Assembly: GCA_964353745.1 (NCBI GenBank)
Contig: CAYGWD010000002.1
Span: 1 to 61,705 of the forward strand
Reading direction: 5' to 3'
From: CS1-C013 sp964353745
GTDB lineage: Archaea; Aenigmatarchaeota; Aenigmatarchaeia; Aenigmatarchaeales; Aenigmatarchaeaceae
DNA length: 61,705 bases
The notes beneath the pieces are model-generated. The model worked only from the letters and a program-made list of their open reading frames with translations, did not search any database and was not told the DNA's origin. Shown here in pieces: positions 31,101-39,448 of the stretch (within the stretch, counting starts at the first letter, position 1; each line of letters opens with the position of its first letter). The translations under genes were made by a program, and so were the position numbers.

Positions 31101-31790
31101 ATGGAAGTAGCAAACGGAGTAAAGGTTCTAGAAGATGGAAAAGTATATGCACCTATAAAATTTTTTGGTGAGGAATTTAAATACCAAGGGAAAGATATTG
31201 TTCCTGATATAAATAAGGTTGTTGAACAAACTATAGAGGAATTCCCAGATTTTGCTAATAAAAATCTCGCTTTTGTGCTTTATGAGTGCTCGCACAATAA
31301 TGGTTTTGCAACAACGAATACGCAAGTAAGAAAAACTGCCATCAAAAATAATCAGCACTGGGTTTGTGGCGGGGTAAATGTTAGTCCTGCTGTTGGAGGA
31401 ACTGAGGAAGTTGAAAAACAGATTCCAAGATTCGAAGAACTTTTAGACAAAGAGGGATTCGTTCACAAAGAACTTAAACCAGATGAAATAAGCTTAAATA
31501 TGAAAATGGAAAAAGAAAGAAACAAAATGCTTTCATGCATGGAAATTTGTCCAGATTATAGATTCGCTTTGTTTAGAAGTGATATGCGACCTGAATATTT
31601 CATTTATGGTCACCATGCTTATGCCGAAGGTCCGAAGAGGAATTTCCCATCGTTAGAAAAAGTTAAAGCCGATGCTTTAAATGTCGCAGCAATTACTCAA
31701 GCTATGAATGATGCTTTTAGAAATACATTTTTAGAATTAGAAATGCCTAAAGATAACCCTGAAGATGACATCAAGGATTACTGTGTTTGA
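31101..31790 (+). CDS. Hypothetical protein, 229 aa
   Basis: Unrecognised soluble protein. Strand and helix mix with one His/Cys-rich stretch (LYECSHNNG, HWVCGG) and later CMEICPDYRFA and YGHHAYAEGPKRNFPS, which could form a metal site. The C-terminal helix FPSLEKVKADALNVAAITQAMNDAF is followed by an acidic tail ending DYCV. The promoter fixes the start at 31101. The gene is inserted between UPF0147 and the exosome supercluster and converges with the prefoldin gene. Confidence 0.6.
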   Translation: MEVANGVKVLEDGKVYAPIKFFGEEFKYQGKDIVPDINKVVEQTIEEFPDFANKNLAFVLYECSHNNGFATTNTQVRKTAIKNNQHWVCGGVNVSPAVGGTEEVEKQIPRFEELLDKEGFVHKELKPDEISLNMKMEKERNKMLSCMEICPDYRFALFRSDMRPEYFIYGHHAYAEGPKRNFPSLEKVKADALNVAAITQAMNDAFRNTFLELEMPKDNPEDDIKDYCV

Positions 31791-31809
31791 ATAATTTACT
31801 AATTAGATT

Positions 31810-32175
31810 TTACTCAGCACTAGCTTTTTCCTGCCCTTTGAATATCTCTTCAAACCTTTCCTGCGATTCCTTCAGCTTGTCCTTTAGTCTAGCTTCCTGC
31901 TTTTGCAAACTTTTGATTCTAAGGTCTATAGTTTCTTTCTTTTCGTTCAATTCCTTGGTTAAATCTTTTTTTGTTGACTTTATAAGAATAGGACCAACAG
32001 CCTTGTAGACATCGTCATGTTCGCTCTTGCCCAATTCCTCCAAGGCCTTTTCAATATCCATGTTCTGCATGCTTAGGCTTTCCTTCTGCATAAGCACTGT
32101 CTGCATCTGTTGTTGAAACGTCTGCAACTCCATCAAGACTTGTTGCGCTTCAGGACTTAATTTTATCTCAGCCAT
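31810..32175 (-). CDS. pfdB: Prefoldin beta subunit
   Basis: Subunit of the hexameric prefoldin chaperone that hands unfolded proteins to the thermosome. Two long coiled-coil helices (LSPEAQQVLMELQTFQQQMQ..., KKETIDLRIKSLQKQEARLKDKL) are joined by the beta hairpin EHDDVYKAVGPILIKST, the family hallmark. ATG at 32175 follows the pcc1 stop by one base. It is the last gene of the supercluster, in the position it has in many archaea. Confidence 0.92.
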   Translation of the reverse strand: MAEIKLSPEAQQVLMELQTFQQQMQTVLMQKESLSMQNMDIEKALEELGKSEHDDVYKAVGPILIKSTKKDLTKELNEKKETIDLRIKSLQKQEARLKDKLKESQERFEEIFKGQEKASAE

Positions 32176-32176
32176 T

Positions 32177-32395
32177 TTATGCCTCCAAACCATCTATCGA
32201 TGTTTTAATCAGTCTCATATACGAATTAATGCCGGCTAACAGGCCTGACACATCTTCTGCTTCTAATTTTAGTTTTAATCTGTCCTTGCCTGCCTCTATT
32301 TTAACAGTAAATTTTTTCGTTTCCTCTGTCTCCGGCTTCAGCGCTTTGACGACTATGTCGGGTCTTTCGCATTCTATCTCTATCTCAGCCTTCAT
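32177..32395 (-). CDS. pcc1: KEOPS subunit Pcc1
   Basis: A 72-residue Pcc1: strand EIEIECERPDIVVKALKPE, strand FTVKIEAGKDRLKLKLEAEDV, helix LLAGINSYMRLIKTSIDGLE. Pcc1 dimerises KEOPS and binds Kae1 and tRNA. Its partner Kae1 is encoded at 3.5 kb; Bud32 and Cgi121 are not visible here. It lies between rpoP and prefoldin, its usual place in the supercluster. Confidence 0.85.
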   Translation of the reverse strand: MKAEIEIECERPDIVVKALKPETEETKKFTVKIEAGKDRLKLKLEAEDVSGLLAGINSYMRLIKTSIDGLEA

Positions 32396-32396
32396 T

Positions 32397-32531
32397 TTAA
32401 TCTGCTTTTACTTTCTTGATTGTTTTAGGGGTGTCTTTGTATATGATCCTATAACCGCAATAAGGACATCTTATCTTGTCCTTTACTCTCTCCATCTCAA
32501 TATCCTTTCCGCATTTAAGACATTTATACAT
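32397..32531 (-). CDS. rpoP: RNA polymerase subunit P (Rpo12)
   Basis: A 44-residue zinc-ribbon protein: YKCLKCGKDIEM and IRCPYCGYRIIYK, two CxxC knuckles, matching archaeal RpoP/Rpb12. The ATG at 32531 overlaps the L37Ae end by eight bases. Earlier in-frame codons lie inside the L37Ae gene and are not used. Confidence 0.9.
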   Translation of the reverse strand: MYKCLKCGKDIEMERVKDKIRCPYCGYRIIYKDTPKTIKKVKAD

Positions 32532-32757
32532 TTTGCTCACTCTTTGGAAAGTATGCAGCGCCTGCGAACTTTGACTTGCACTTTTTGCAATACCATACTC
32601 CTGCTGCAATTCTTTTCAGCGCAGGCCTTTCGCAATAAGGGCAAACCTTTTCTTTTTTCATTCTGCCTTCTATTTCCCTTATTGCTTTTTTTGTTTTGTT
32701 TCCGTATCTCACTCCATATCTGCCGGTCGAACCAACCTTCAGTGTTTTCTTTGCCAT
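32524..32757 (-). CDS. rpl37ae: Ribosomal protein L37Ae (eL43)
   Basis: A 77-residue zinc-binding large-subunit protein: basic N-terminus KKTLKVGSTGRYGVRYG, zinc site CPYC...CKKCKSKFAGAAY. Slightly shorter than the usual 80-95 residues at its C-terminus. It follows rrp42 by one base and overlaps rpoP. Confidence 0.93.
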   Translation of the reverse strand: MAKKTLKVGSTGRYGVRYGNKTKKAIREIEGRMKKEKVCPYCERPALKRIAAGVWYCKKCKSKFAGAAYFPKSEQNV

Positions 32758-32758
32758 A

Positions 32759-33532
32759 TCATCCCTTTACCATATTCCTAATTTCTTTACCTTTTAATAT
32801 TGATAAATCTACTGCTTTCTCCAGCTCCTCTGTAGTTAAATAGCCGTCACCGCCTTTTTGGGCAGCGCATAAATCTCCCTTTTCATTTGTGGTTAGAGTT
32901 ATTCTCGCGTCCAAGGCGTTCTCTTCTTCAACCGTAGAGTCTATTAAAAGTTTGTCAGATATCTTAACAGTGGTTATCGCTATTGGGACATCTCTCACCG
33001 GAAGGTCCCTGTCTTTTGCTTCAAGATTTATTTTTCCATTCTCATACTTTGGAACTTTTGTGTTTAGCAGAGCTGCTATCGCTCCTATTGCGCTTGCGTC
33101 GATCAAGTTTCCGTCATGGTCCAGAACATATATGTCAACGTTTATCATCCAAACCTTTTTTCCTTCTTCTATGCATAATGACTCCAAGTCAATGCACTTG
33201 CTCTCTCTTATGCCTCTGTCAACCACTCTTGCCAACTCAATGGCGTTTTCGTTTGGTGGTCCTGATTCAAAGGTGGGCGATGCTACTGGAACCAGTTCTG
33301 CATTGACAATCAGCACGCCTTCATTGGGCATATCCGGATAAGGTTCTCCCACGCTCATTTTCACACCGACCAAAACATGCGTGTTGCCTATCAATACTCT
33401 GGCAGAACCTTCGGCAGTCTTAATAACATTCTTCTCTATTTTTATTGGTCTGAACTCATCAAATTTTCTCTCGTCAACTCTCATTTCCTCTTCTACCAAT
33501 TTTCTAACGTAACTTTCACTGGTCTTCAACAT
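32759..33532 (-). CDS. rrp42: Exosome subunit Rrp42
   Basis: RNase PH-fold, non-catalytic subunit of the hexameric exosome ring. Family segments: RVDERKFDEFRPIKIE, VGEPYPDMPNEG, and SGPPNENAIELARVVDRGIRESK. It lacks the phosphate-binding and catalytic Asp arrangement of Rrp41, as expected. AGGTGA precedes the ATG at 33532, preferred over the GTG at 33541. It overlaps the rrp41 end by 17 bases. At 257 residues it is of normal length. Confidence 0.94.
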   Translation of the reverse strand: MLKTSESYVRKLVEEEMRVDERKFDEFRPIKIEKNVIKTAEGSARVLIGNTHVLVGVKMSVGEPYPDMPNEGVLIVNAELVPVASPTFESGPPNENAIELARVVDRGIRESKCIDLESLCIEEGKKVWMINVDIYVLDHDGNLIDASAIGAIAALLNTKVPKYENGKINLEAKDRDLPVRDVPIAITTVKISDKLLIDSTVEEENALDARITLTTNEKGDLCAAQKGGDGYLTTEELEKAVDLSILKGKEIRNMVKG

Positions 33533-34253
33533 TTTCTTCACCTGTTTTATATTTTTCTCTTAAAGCACTAACCTGCTTTTCATAAACCGTAGCGCAGCCT
33601 TTTTTAGCCAAGTTAATCAATTGCAGAAACTCTTCTCTGGTTATTATTCCATCCAACTGTAATAGAACTATCTTGTCTTCGTTACCAATAGTTGCGACCG
33701 CCATATCTACCTCACCTTCGCAGTCCTCATCACCTGCAACGTCCAACACGATTTGTCCGTCGACCTTTCCAGCGCTGCAAGAGCTTATCAAATTTTTCAT
33801 TGAAACTCCTGCTTCTGCCAAGGCAAGTGATGCAGCGTTCAATCCTGCGCATCTTGTTGAGGCATTGGCTTGCAATATTTCTACGAAAACATCGATCGCA
33901 GTTTTTGGATAGTCTTCAAAGAAGATTACGTTTGATAATGCTTCTTTTATTACCTTTGATATTTCAATGCTTCTTCTGTTTGTTCCAGGTCTTCCCCTTT
34001 CTGTTGTTGCAAAAGGAGCCATGGAATATCTGCATCTTAAGAATGCTTTTTGAGGGTCTTGAAGATGCTTTGGATGCATTGTCTTAGGTCCGAATACGGC
34101 TGACAAAGCGTACGTATCTCCGAATTTGAAAACAGCAGAGCCGTTAGCTCTTTTTAACACACCGACCTCCAAGCTTATAGGTCTGAAATCTTCAAAGCCT
34201 CTTCCGTCCATTCTTTTTCCGTCAATAATCATTTTTATTTTTTCTTCTGTCAT
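33516..34253 (-). CDS. rrp41: Exosome subunit Rrp41 (catalytic)
   Basis: Catalytic RNase PH subunit that degrades or tails RNA 3' ends with phosphate. GKRMDGRGFEDFRPI, the RNA-binding FATTERGRPGTNRRSIEIS and VDVFVEILQANASTRCAGLNAAS are all present, with the catalytic acidic segment LDVAGDEDCEGEVDMAVA. Length 245 is normal. AGGTGA before the ATG at 34253 sets the start. Forms the ring with Rrp42 next door. Confidence 0.95.
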   Translation of the reverse strand: MTEEKIKMIIDGKRMDGRGFEDFRPISLEVGVLKRANGSAVFKFGDTYALSAVFGPKTMHPKHLQDPQKAFLRCRYSMAPFATTERGRPGTNRRSIEISKVIKEALSNVIFFEDYPKTAIDVFVEILQANASTRCAGLNAASLALAEAGVSMKNLISSCSAGKVDGQIVLDVAGDEDCEGEVDMAVATIGNEDKIVLLQLDGIITREEFLQLINLAKKGCATVYEKQVSALREKYKTGEENVEDQ

Positions 34254-34254
34254 A

Positions 34255-34947
34255 TTAATCACCTTTCTCCAATAACTGTGATACCTTGTCCGTCAAACCA
34301 ACAATGTGCGACTCGGCATTGATTGTCAAGACAGCTTTTGCAGCCAAACCTTCCTTCTCGCCTTTTATCCAGACTACACCGTTCTGTCCGACTATTATCT
34401 GGCATTTTGTTTGGTTCTTTATCTGTTCAATCATCGAGCCGTCCTTTCCTATTAGCCTTGGAACTTTGGAAGGTGTGATATTTAACAGTCGTCCACCTAT
34501 CAGTTTCCTTGATCTGTGATCGTTCATCGTTAATTGAACCTGCTTGGATTTTGAAACATTTAAAACCTTTGCGTATATCAAATCTCCGATATCATAGTAA
34601 ACAGATATATCCGTTTTCGTCAAATCGACATACTCTCCCACAGCCTCGCCTAAGGTCAGTATGGCATCGTATGGTGAGTTTATATCGACTATCCACATGG
34701 TAGTTTGCATATCCTCTACGAATCCTATAATTCCGTCGCCTTGTCTTGGTATGTAAACTCCTGCCAAAGGAACGACTCCTAAAAATCTTTCCTTTATCTT
34801 TACCAAGCCCATTAACTTTGCTTTTATTCTGTTGTTCTCTCTAAAGCATCCTGAAGACGGTAAAAAGTCTAAACCTGTCGCTAGCGTTTCTCCAGGAATT
34901 ACGAATTGCCTTTCATTAACCAACAATTCCGATTTTATATTATCCAT
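34255..34947 (-). CDS. rrp4: Exosome cap subunit Rrp4
   Basis: RNA-binding cap of the exosome: N-terminal domain (VIPGETLATG), S1 domain (PRQGDGIIGFVEDM...DIGDLIYAKVLNV) and KH domain (KVPRLIGKDGSMIEQIKNQT, with the GxxG as GKDG). 230 residues from the ATG at 34947, just after a GGTGA-type site; codons further upstream lie inside the SBDS gene. Order SBDS-rrp4-rrp41-rrp42 is the classical archaeal one. Confidence 0.94.
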   Translation of the reverse strand: MDNIKSELLVNERQFVIPGETLATGLDFLPSSGCFRENNRIKAKLMGLVKIKERFLGVVPLAGVYIPRQGDGIIGFVEDMQTTMWIVDINSPYDAILTLGEAVGEYVDLTKTDISVYYDIGDLIYAKVLNVSKSKQVQLTMNDHRSRKLIGGRLLNITPSKVPRLIGKDGSMIEQIKNQTKCQIIVGQNGVVWIKGEKEGLAAKAVLTINAESHIVGLTDKVSQLLEKGD

Positions 34948-34957
34948 TTTAATCACC

Positions 34958-35659
34958 TTAAATTTTTTTAAACACCTTAACTTCGACCTGACCATGAGTC
35001 AAGTCATTCAACCTATTGTAAACGTCTGGTTGCATTCCAGCCGGTATTTCTATCAAGCAAATATAACTTCCATCTTTTGCCCACTCTTCCCTAATGATTG
35101 TTCCTAGACTTCTTACAACGCTACCAGCCTTTCCGGCAAAAGAAGGAGGAATCTTGATTGCTAGTTGTACTTTTTCAAATTTTATTGGTATGATAGTCTG
35201 TATCTTAGTTAACACCTCGTCAATCTGTTCCTCGACTCTTTTTTCCAAGTCAATTCTAACCTTTGACTGCTCCATTGCCCTGAGTATTCTGTCAGCAGGA
35301 TGAGGAAAATTTGTTTGAGGATTGACCCCTCTTTTGGATATTGTGTTCGCGATTGCCCTGGTCTTTTCGTCGAGCATAGCCTTCCTCTGTTCCGTAGTTA
35401 TCTGAACGTCACCTTCTTTAATAATGGTGAAGACTATCTTCTTGAGATCATTTGTTCCAAAGGCTTGGCTTATATTTACGGCAGAAGCTCTCAGTCCTTT
35501 TTTTGAGTCTTCGAATATCTCCTCAGAGGCTATCAATTCTTCTAGGGCAATTTCTTTTCCAGTTCTCAAATCCATTGCTTTTACAGGATCAACCAATATT
35601 TCGAATTTTAATCCATTCTTTGTTAATTTGGCTATAACAGCCTTCTCTAAAGAAATCAA
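34958..35659 (-). CDS. sdo1: SBDS/Sdo1 ribosome maturation factor
   Basis: SBDS promotes release of aIF6 from the large subunit. The N-terminal domain shows GLKFEILVDPVKAMDLRTGK, LIASEEIFEDSKKGLRAS, the linker GDVQITTEQRKAMLDEK, and domain 2 with NPQTNFPHPADRILRAM. The 233 residues fill all three domains. It lies between psmA and rrp4, again the classical order. Confidence 0.95.
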   Translation of the reverse strand: MISLEKAVIAKLTKNGLKFEILVDPVKAMDLRTGKEIALEELIASEEIFEDSKKGLRASAVNISQAFGTNDLKKIVFTIIKEGDVQITTEQRKAMLDEKTRAIANTISKRGVNPQTNFPHPADRILRAMEQSKVRIDLEKRVEEQIDEVLTKIQTIIPIKFEKVQLAIKIPPSFAGKAGSVVRSLGTIIREEWAKDGSYICLIEIPAGMQPDVYNRLNDLTHGQVEVKVFKKI

Positions 35660-35686
35660 GTAATCTACCTTCTAAATTAATAAGTA

Positions 35687-36382
35687 TCACCAAAATTTCT
35701 TAATGAACTTCAAGCCCTCGTCACCATAAAATTTCTTGAAACCTTTACTGTTGATAACAGCTAACTCAACCTCTGTTGCCTTTACTCCCTTTTCTCCTGA
35801 TTTCAGAGCCTTTATCGCAATCTTAATCGCATCCTCTTCTGCCATATTATCTTTCCATTCTTTCCTCAAAATCTTCAAAGCCTCTGGTGCTCCTCTTCCT
35901 ATTGCATGCGCTTTCCAGCCATAAAATGTGGAAGAAGGATCTATCTCAAATAATTGCGGTCCTTTTTCATCGATTCCACCAAGCAAGAAGGCGACACCGA
36001 AAGGTCTAACACCACCATATTGAGAATATAGTTGCATGATATCAGAAATCTCTTTAACAACTCCTAACACGTCTAAAGGTTCGTCGTAAGTTAATCTATA
36101 TATCTGTGCCTTAATTCTTCCTCTGTCAACCAATATTCTTCCATCTGCTAAAAATCCAGATATTGCGGCTCCTAAATTGTCGTCTATTTGGAATACTTTT
36201 TCTCCGCCTGCGTTCGGTACTGCCAGTTCCATCAATGGTCTTGTTCCTGCGAGAACTATTCCATTAGCAAATATTACACCTATGGATGTGGTTCCGCGCT
36301 TAACAGCCTCTCTGGCGTACTCTATCTGGAACAATCTTCCGTCAGGAGAAAATGTTACTATTGCTCTATCATAACCCATCAT
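35687..36382 (-). CDS. psmA: 20S proteasome alpha subunit
   Basis: Outer-ring subunit. The N-terminal gate helix YDRAIVTFSPDGRLFQIEYA is present with RGTTSIGV next, and no catalytic Thr is exposed, as expected for alpha. YGGVRPFGVAFLLGG and GRGAPEALKIL are family features. The C-terminus FIKKFW is short. The protein partners PsmB (9.8 kb). Two ATG codons in a row (36382 and 36379) are possible starts. Confidence 0.96.
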   Translation of the reverse strand: MMGYDRAIVTFSPDGRLFQIEYAREAVKRGTTSIGVIFANGIVLAGTRPLMELAVPNAGGEKVFQIDDNLGAAISGFLADGRILVDRGRIKAQIYRLTYDEPLDVLGVVKEISDIMQLYSQYGGVRPFGVAFLLGGIDEKGPQLFEIDPSSTFYGWKAHAIGRGAPEALKILRKEWKDNMAEEDAIKIAIKALKSGEKGVKATEVELAVINSKGFKKFYGDEGLKFIKKFW

Positions 36383-36450
36383 TTCTGGTATTGCTTGAAT
36401 AAAATCACCTATAATTTATAATTTTTAATGTAGTTCTAAATTTATAAAGG

Positions 36451-36837
36451 TTATTCAATGAACTCGTTTAGCCTAGATTCTCCAAAGAATTTCATTTTCG
36501 TTGCTTTTATAGAACCGGAAATTCCCAGAACCCTGAAAACAACTCTCACATCGCCTATCCTTTGAATCAAGGCTAGAGAAGCTCTGATCTGTTCCACGTC
36601 GTTGTGGGAGCATCTCAATATTCCCATCTGCCTTTTCTCATCGTATGCGTCCTTGATAACTTTTATATTGGCCTTGGACGTGCCCATCTCTCCTATGAAG
36701 TTTAAGATAGAGTGCCATATCGTGTTGATCAAGTCTTGCAAAAATATATTCTGTTCAGAGATTACATGGAAAGCTAGATATCTTGTTCTTCCTCTAAGAC
36801 TAGGAGGCAATATTTTCGGTCTTTTTTCTTCTTCCAT
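36451..36837 (-). CDS. rnp2: RNase P protein Rnp2 (Pop5)
   Basis: Protein subunit of archaeal RNase P. Basic start PKILPPSLRGRTRYLAFHVIS, then the alpha-beta core with DLINTIWHSILNFIGEMGTSKANIKVI and QMGILRCSHNDVEQIRASLALIQRIGD, matching Pop5. ATG at 36837 stands five bases after the stop of rnp3; an in-frame TTG at 36849 is possible. Works with Rnp3. Confidence 0.92.
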   Translation of the reverse strand: MEEEKRPKILPPSLRGRTRYLAFHVISEQNIFLQDLINTIWHSILNFIGEMGTSKANIKVIKDAYDEKRQMGILRCSHNDVEQIRASLALIQRIGDVRVVFRVLGISGSIKATKMKFFGESRLNEFIE

Positions 36838-36841
36838 AAAA

Positions 36842-37561
36842 TCACTCAACTATCTCAACCCCATCAGTTATCTTCTTTCCTTCCAAAGTCTTTTTGTTCT
36901 CATTAATGATCTCCAAAGGAACAGAACTCATCGACAAGAAAGCCTTTCCTATGTCCATCTCAAGAGCATTGGCTATTGATATCAAATCTCTCGGAGCTCT
37001 CATGTCCCAGACAGTTTGCGCGCCAGAGCATATAACCATAGGGGTCCTGAAATGGTTGCACAGCCTGATGTTCTGAGCAATGTGGTCTAGTATGTAGGAT
37101 CTAGGTTTCCTGAAGCTGTTCAGTATCTCTCTAAAGTTTATCTCAATGGCAACATTATTCTGCGTTGCTAATTGCAGGCAAGGCTCGTCCAAGCCATTGT
37201 CATACCTACCAAACTCAGGATGAGATAAGATATCAACTCTTGGATCCTCGCAGGCAGCTCTGTTAATGGTGTAATCTCCGCCGCTAACAGCAACTATCAT
37301 AACCTTTTCCCTGACCCTGCTTATAACCTCTTTTAATTCTGTCACATTCTTTGCTTGAATCTTTACTCCTAGATAAACTTCCAAGTCTGTTTTGAACTTG
37401 TCTATCTCATTCTTTAATTCATTCAGTTTTTCCAAGCCTTGATAATTATCACATATGGCTATTCCTGCGTATCCCAATCTCTTGGCAAAGTCTATTATAT
37501 GCTCTACACCACTCTCTCCGCCTGACAAATTGCTTTGGGTGTGCAAATCGTAAAATTTCAT
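36842..37561 (-). CDS. rnp3: RNase P protein Rnp3 (Rpp30)
   Basis: TIM-barrel RNase P subunit: FYDLHTQSNLSGGESGVEHIIDFAKRLGY at the start, VSGGDYTINRAACEDPRVDILSHPEF and IEINFREIL in the barrel. 239 residues. GGTGA lies six bases before the ATG at 37561, preferred over the GTG at 37570. First gene of the present supercluster transcript, since a regulator gene now separates it from L15e. Confidence 0.93.
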   Translation of the reverse strand: MKFYDLHTQSNLSGGESGVEHIIDFAKRLGYAGIAICDNYQGLEKLNELKNEIDKFKTDLEVYLGVKIQAKNVTELKEVISRVREKVMIVAVSGGDYTINRAACEDPRVDILSHPEFGRYDNGLDEPCLQLATQNNVAIEINFREILNSFRKPRSYILDHIAQNIRLCNHFRTPMVICSGAQTVWDMRAPRDLISIANALEMDIGKAFLSMSSVPLEIINENKKTLEGKKITDGVEIVE

Positions 37562-37690
37562 CGCTTTCACCGTTAAATGTTACCATTAATTATTGGTAGT
37601 TATCTTTAAAATATTGGATTTTTTGATAAGTTTTTATTGTAGGTTTTATTAATTCAGGACATGAAAGATTAGGGAAAAGACAGAATGGGT

Positions 37691-38173
37691 TTATTTACCC
37701 TTCATCAATTCTTTTATTGGAGTTGTGAAATCTAAAAAATGATCTTTTGAAATTGGAACCAAAAAACTTTCGTGAAAAGCTTTAACACCTTTACATTTTG
37801 TTCTAATATTTGCTATAAAATCTATGTAGTCTTTATAAATTTTATGGAAAGCGATTATTAAACAATTTTTTCCCATTCCCTCGCCTGAGGCTGCGAACGC
37901 AATTTCAGGGTAAGTTTCCTTCAATAGCTTCAAACAAGTTTCCATGTGTTTCTTTGAAGTTTCACATCTTCCAAAATTAAAAGAAACTAAATTAATTCCT
38001 ATTTCTGGAAATGCCGGCATTACTGTGTAAGTTTTAATAACGTTTTTTTCTAGTTTTTTCCTAATTCTTGTTATTGTAGGTTGAGACAAGTTTAATGTTT
38101 TTGCTATGTCCCTATCGCTTTTTTTGGAGTTTTTAACTAATTCGATAAACACATCTTTAACTCTTTTTTTCAT
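37691..38173 (-). CDS. Lrp/AsnC-type transcription regulator
   Basis: N-terminal helix-turn-helix: VFIELVKNSKKSDRDIAKTLNLSQPTITRIRKKLEKNVIKTYTV, as in Lrp/AsnC proteins. The C-terminal 100 residues (FPEIGINLVSFNFGR, IIAFHKIYKDYIDFIANIRTK) would be a divergent ligand-binding RAM-type domain. It sits with its upstream region inside what is normally a continuous L15e-rnp3 arrangement. About 290 bases of structured DNA precede it and may hold its own operator. Confidence 0.8.
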   Translation of the reverse strand: MKKRVKDVFIELVKNSKKSDRDIAKTLNLSQPTITRIRKKLEKNVIKTYTVMPAFPEIGINLVSFNFGRCETSKKHMETCLKLLKETYPEIAFAASGEGMGKNCLIIAFHKIYKDYIDFIANIRTKCKGVKAFHESFLVPISKDHFLDFTTPIKELMKGK

Positions 38174-38466
38174 GAATTAAATAATGATTAGAAATATTTA
38201 AAGTTAAATTAATAGTTAATGATGCTTTCTTTATCATGCGTCACTTTTAAATGTTTGGTCAGAGAATCCATTCGAGAGAGCATTCCACGTTCAACTCGAT
38301 GGAAGTCGTAAACCCTTTGTAAAGTATTTTAGGCTAAAAATGCCATCTTTTGGCTAAAATGCCAAAAATCGATGCAAACTCAAAACCCTGGCCAGTTTTT
38401 GATTTTTGTTTGATTTATAGAGTTTCCTAAAATATGTAAAGTATCATAAAGTATGGCGTAAAGTAA
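38174..38466. other. Intergenic region with nested inverted repeats
   Basis: No gene is seen in these 293 bases. Visible structure: CCATTCGAG (38268-38276) pairs with CTCGATGG (38295-38302) with one bulged base; GGCTAAAAATGCC (38332-38344) is followed by the perfect hairpin TTTTGGCTAAAATGCCAAAA (38348-38367, 7-bp stem); GTAAAGTAT-like words recur around 38320 and 38438-38460. It could be the control region of the Lrp-type gene or encode a small structured RNA. Confidence 0.4.
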
Positions 38467-38712
38467 TTATAACTTCTCTTTCTTCTTTATTTTTTTCAAT
38501 CTAAAATTCTTTGACCCGGTTTCAAAGTCTTTGGCATAATAATAGGGTGCAAGTATTATTGCGATTAAAGCAATTCCTATGAAAATTATTAATAAGGCGA
38601 TATAAATTGTAAAGGTTATCAGGCCAATCACAATAAAAACTACTATTCCTAAAAGCATCAAAGCTAGCAAAAGACCTAAACCTCTTAGATAAGTTTTTAA
38701 TTTGTTTTCCAT
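38467..38712 (-). CDS. Small membrane protein, 81 aa
   Basis: Two hydrophobic segments (LGLLLALMLLGIVVFIVIGLI and FTIYIALLIIFIGIALIAIILAPYYY) followed by a strongly basic tail (LKKIKKKEKL). It starts three bases after the AIM24-family gene on the same strand, so the two are probably cotranscribed and could act at the membrane together. No family recognised. Confidence 0.65.
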   Translation of the reverse strand: MENKLKTYLRGLGLLLALMLLGIVVFIVIGLITFTIYIALLIIFIGIALIAIILAPYYYAKDFETGSKNFRLKKIKKKEKL

Positions 38713-38714
38713 GA

Positions 38715-39446
38715 TTATCTTTTCCCTAGCATGCCGGTAGCCAAGCCCATACCAATGCCAGCAGCGAGCGCGCCTCTATGCTTGAGGTAAGGTTCAAGTT
38801 CTGCAGCTAGTTTTTCTGCAGTCATGCTTTGAAGCACAACCTTTCCAGGTCCTGTTAGTCTCGCTAAAAATATTCCCTGACCTGCAAACAAAGAGGTTTT
38901 AATTCCGCCAGGTCTTTGTATGTCATAAGTTACTGTCGGATCAAAACCTACTATATGGCTTGTCGCTACCTGTATAGTCTGTCCTTGACTAAGATTATAC
39001 TCTACCAAGTCTCCGACCGCATGCACAAAAACATTTCCAGGTCCTGTTAATTTTTGCAATATAAATCCTTCTCCTCCAAAGAAGGCAGCACCTATCTTGG
39101 CGAATTGAAAGTCTATGTTCACTCCAGGTTCTGCGCACAGGAAAGCTCCCCTTTCAGCAATAAAGCTTTTTCCGGCAGGTATTGAAATAACTTTTATTTT
39201 TCCTGGAAGTGTGCCGGCAAAGCCAATCAGCCCTGTTCCAGATTCACAAGTAAATTTTGCAAGAAAGAAACTTTCTTTGGTCATAACTCTTTTTATCGCA
39301 CCCGTTAGTCCGCCTTTCATTTCAGCGTCTATTCTAACGTTCTCGGATTTGTAAACAAGCCTTCCAGCCTCAGAATAGACATATTCGCCTTTAGCTAACT
39401 CAATGTTTACAATCTGCAAGTTGTCTCCGATTATCTTGTATTTCAT
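38715..39446 (-). CDS. AIM24/TIGR00266 family protein
   Basis: A 243-residue beta-helical protein of the AIM24 family: GEYVYSEAGRLVYKSENV at the start, LAKFTCESGTGLIGFAGTLPGKI, then repeated GPGNVFVHAVGDLVEY and GPGKVVLQSM strands. The terminal 25 residues are Gly/Ala-rich (LAAGIGMGLATGMLG). The family is widespread and of unknown biochemical role; eukaryotic AIM24 affects mitochondrial membrane organisation. Cotranscribed with the small membrane protein. Confidence 0.85.
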   Translation of the reverse strand: MKYKIIGDNLQIVNIELAKGEYVYSEAGRLVYKSENVRIDAEMKGGLTGAIKRVMTKESFFLAKFTCESGTGLIGFAGTLPGKIKVISIPAGKSFIAERGAFLCAEPGVNIDFQFAKIGAAFFGGEGFILQKLTGPGNVFVHAVGDLVEYNLSQGQTIQVATSHIVGFDPTVTYDIQRPGGIKTSLFAGQGIFLARLTGPGKVVLQSMTAEKLAAELEPYLKHRGALAAGIGMGLATGMLGKR

Positions 39447-39448
39447 AA

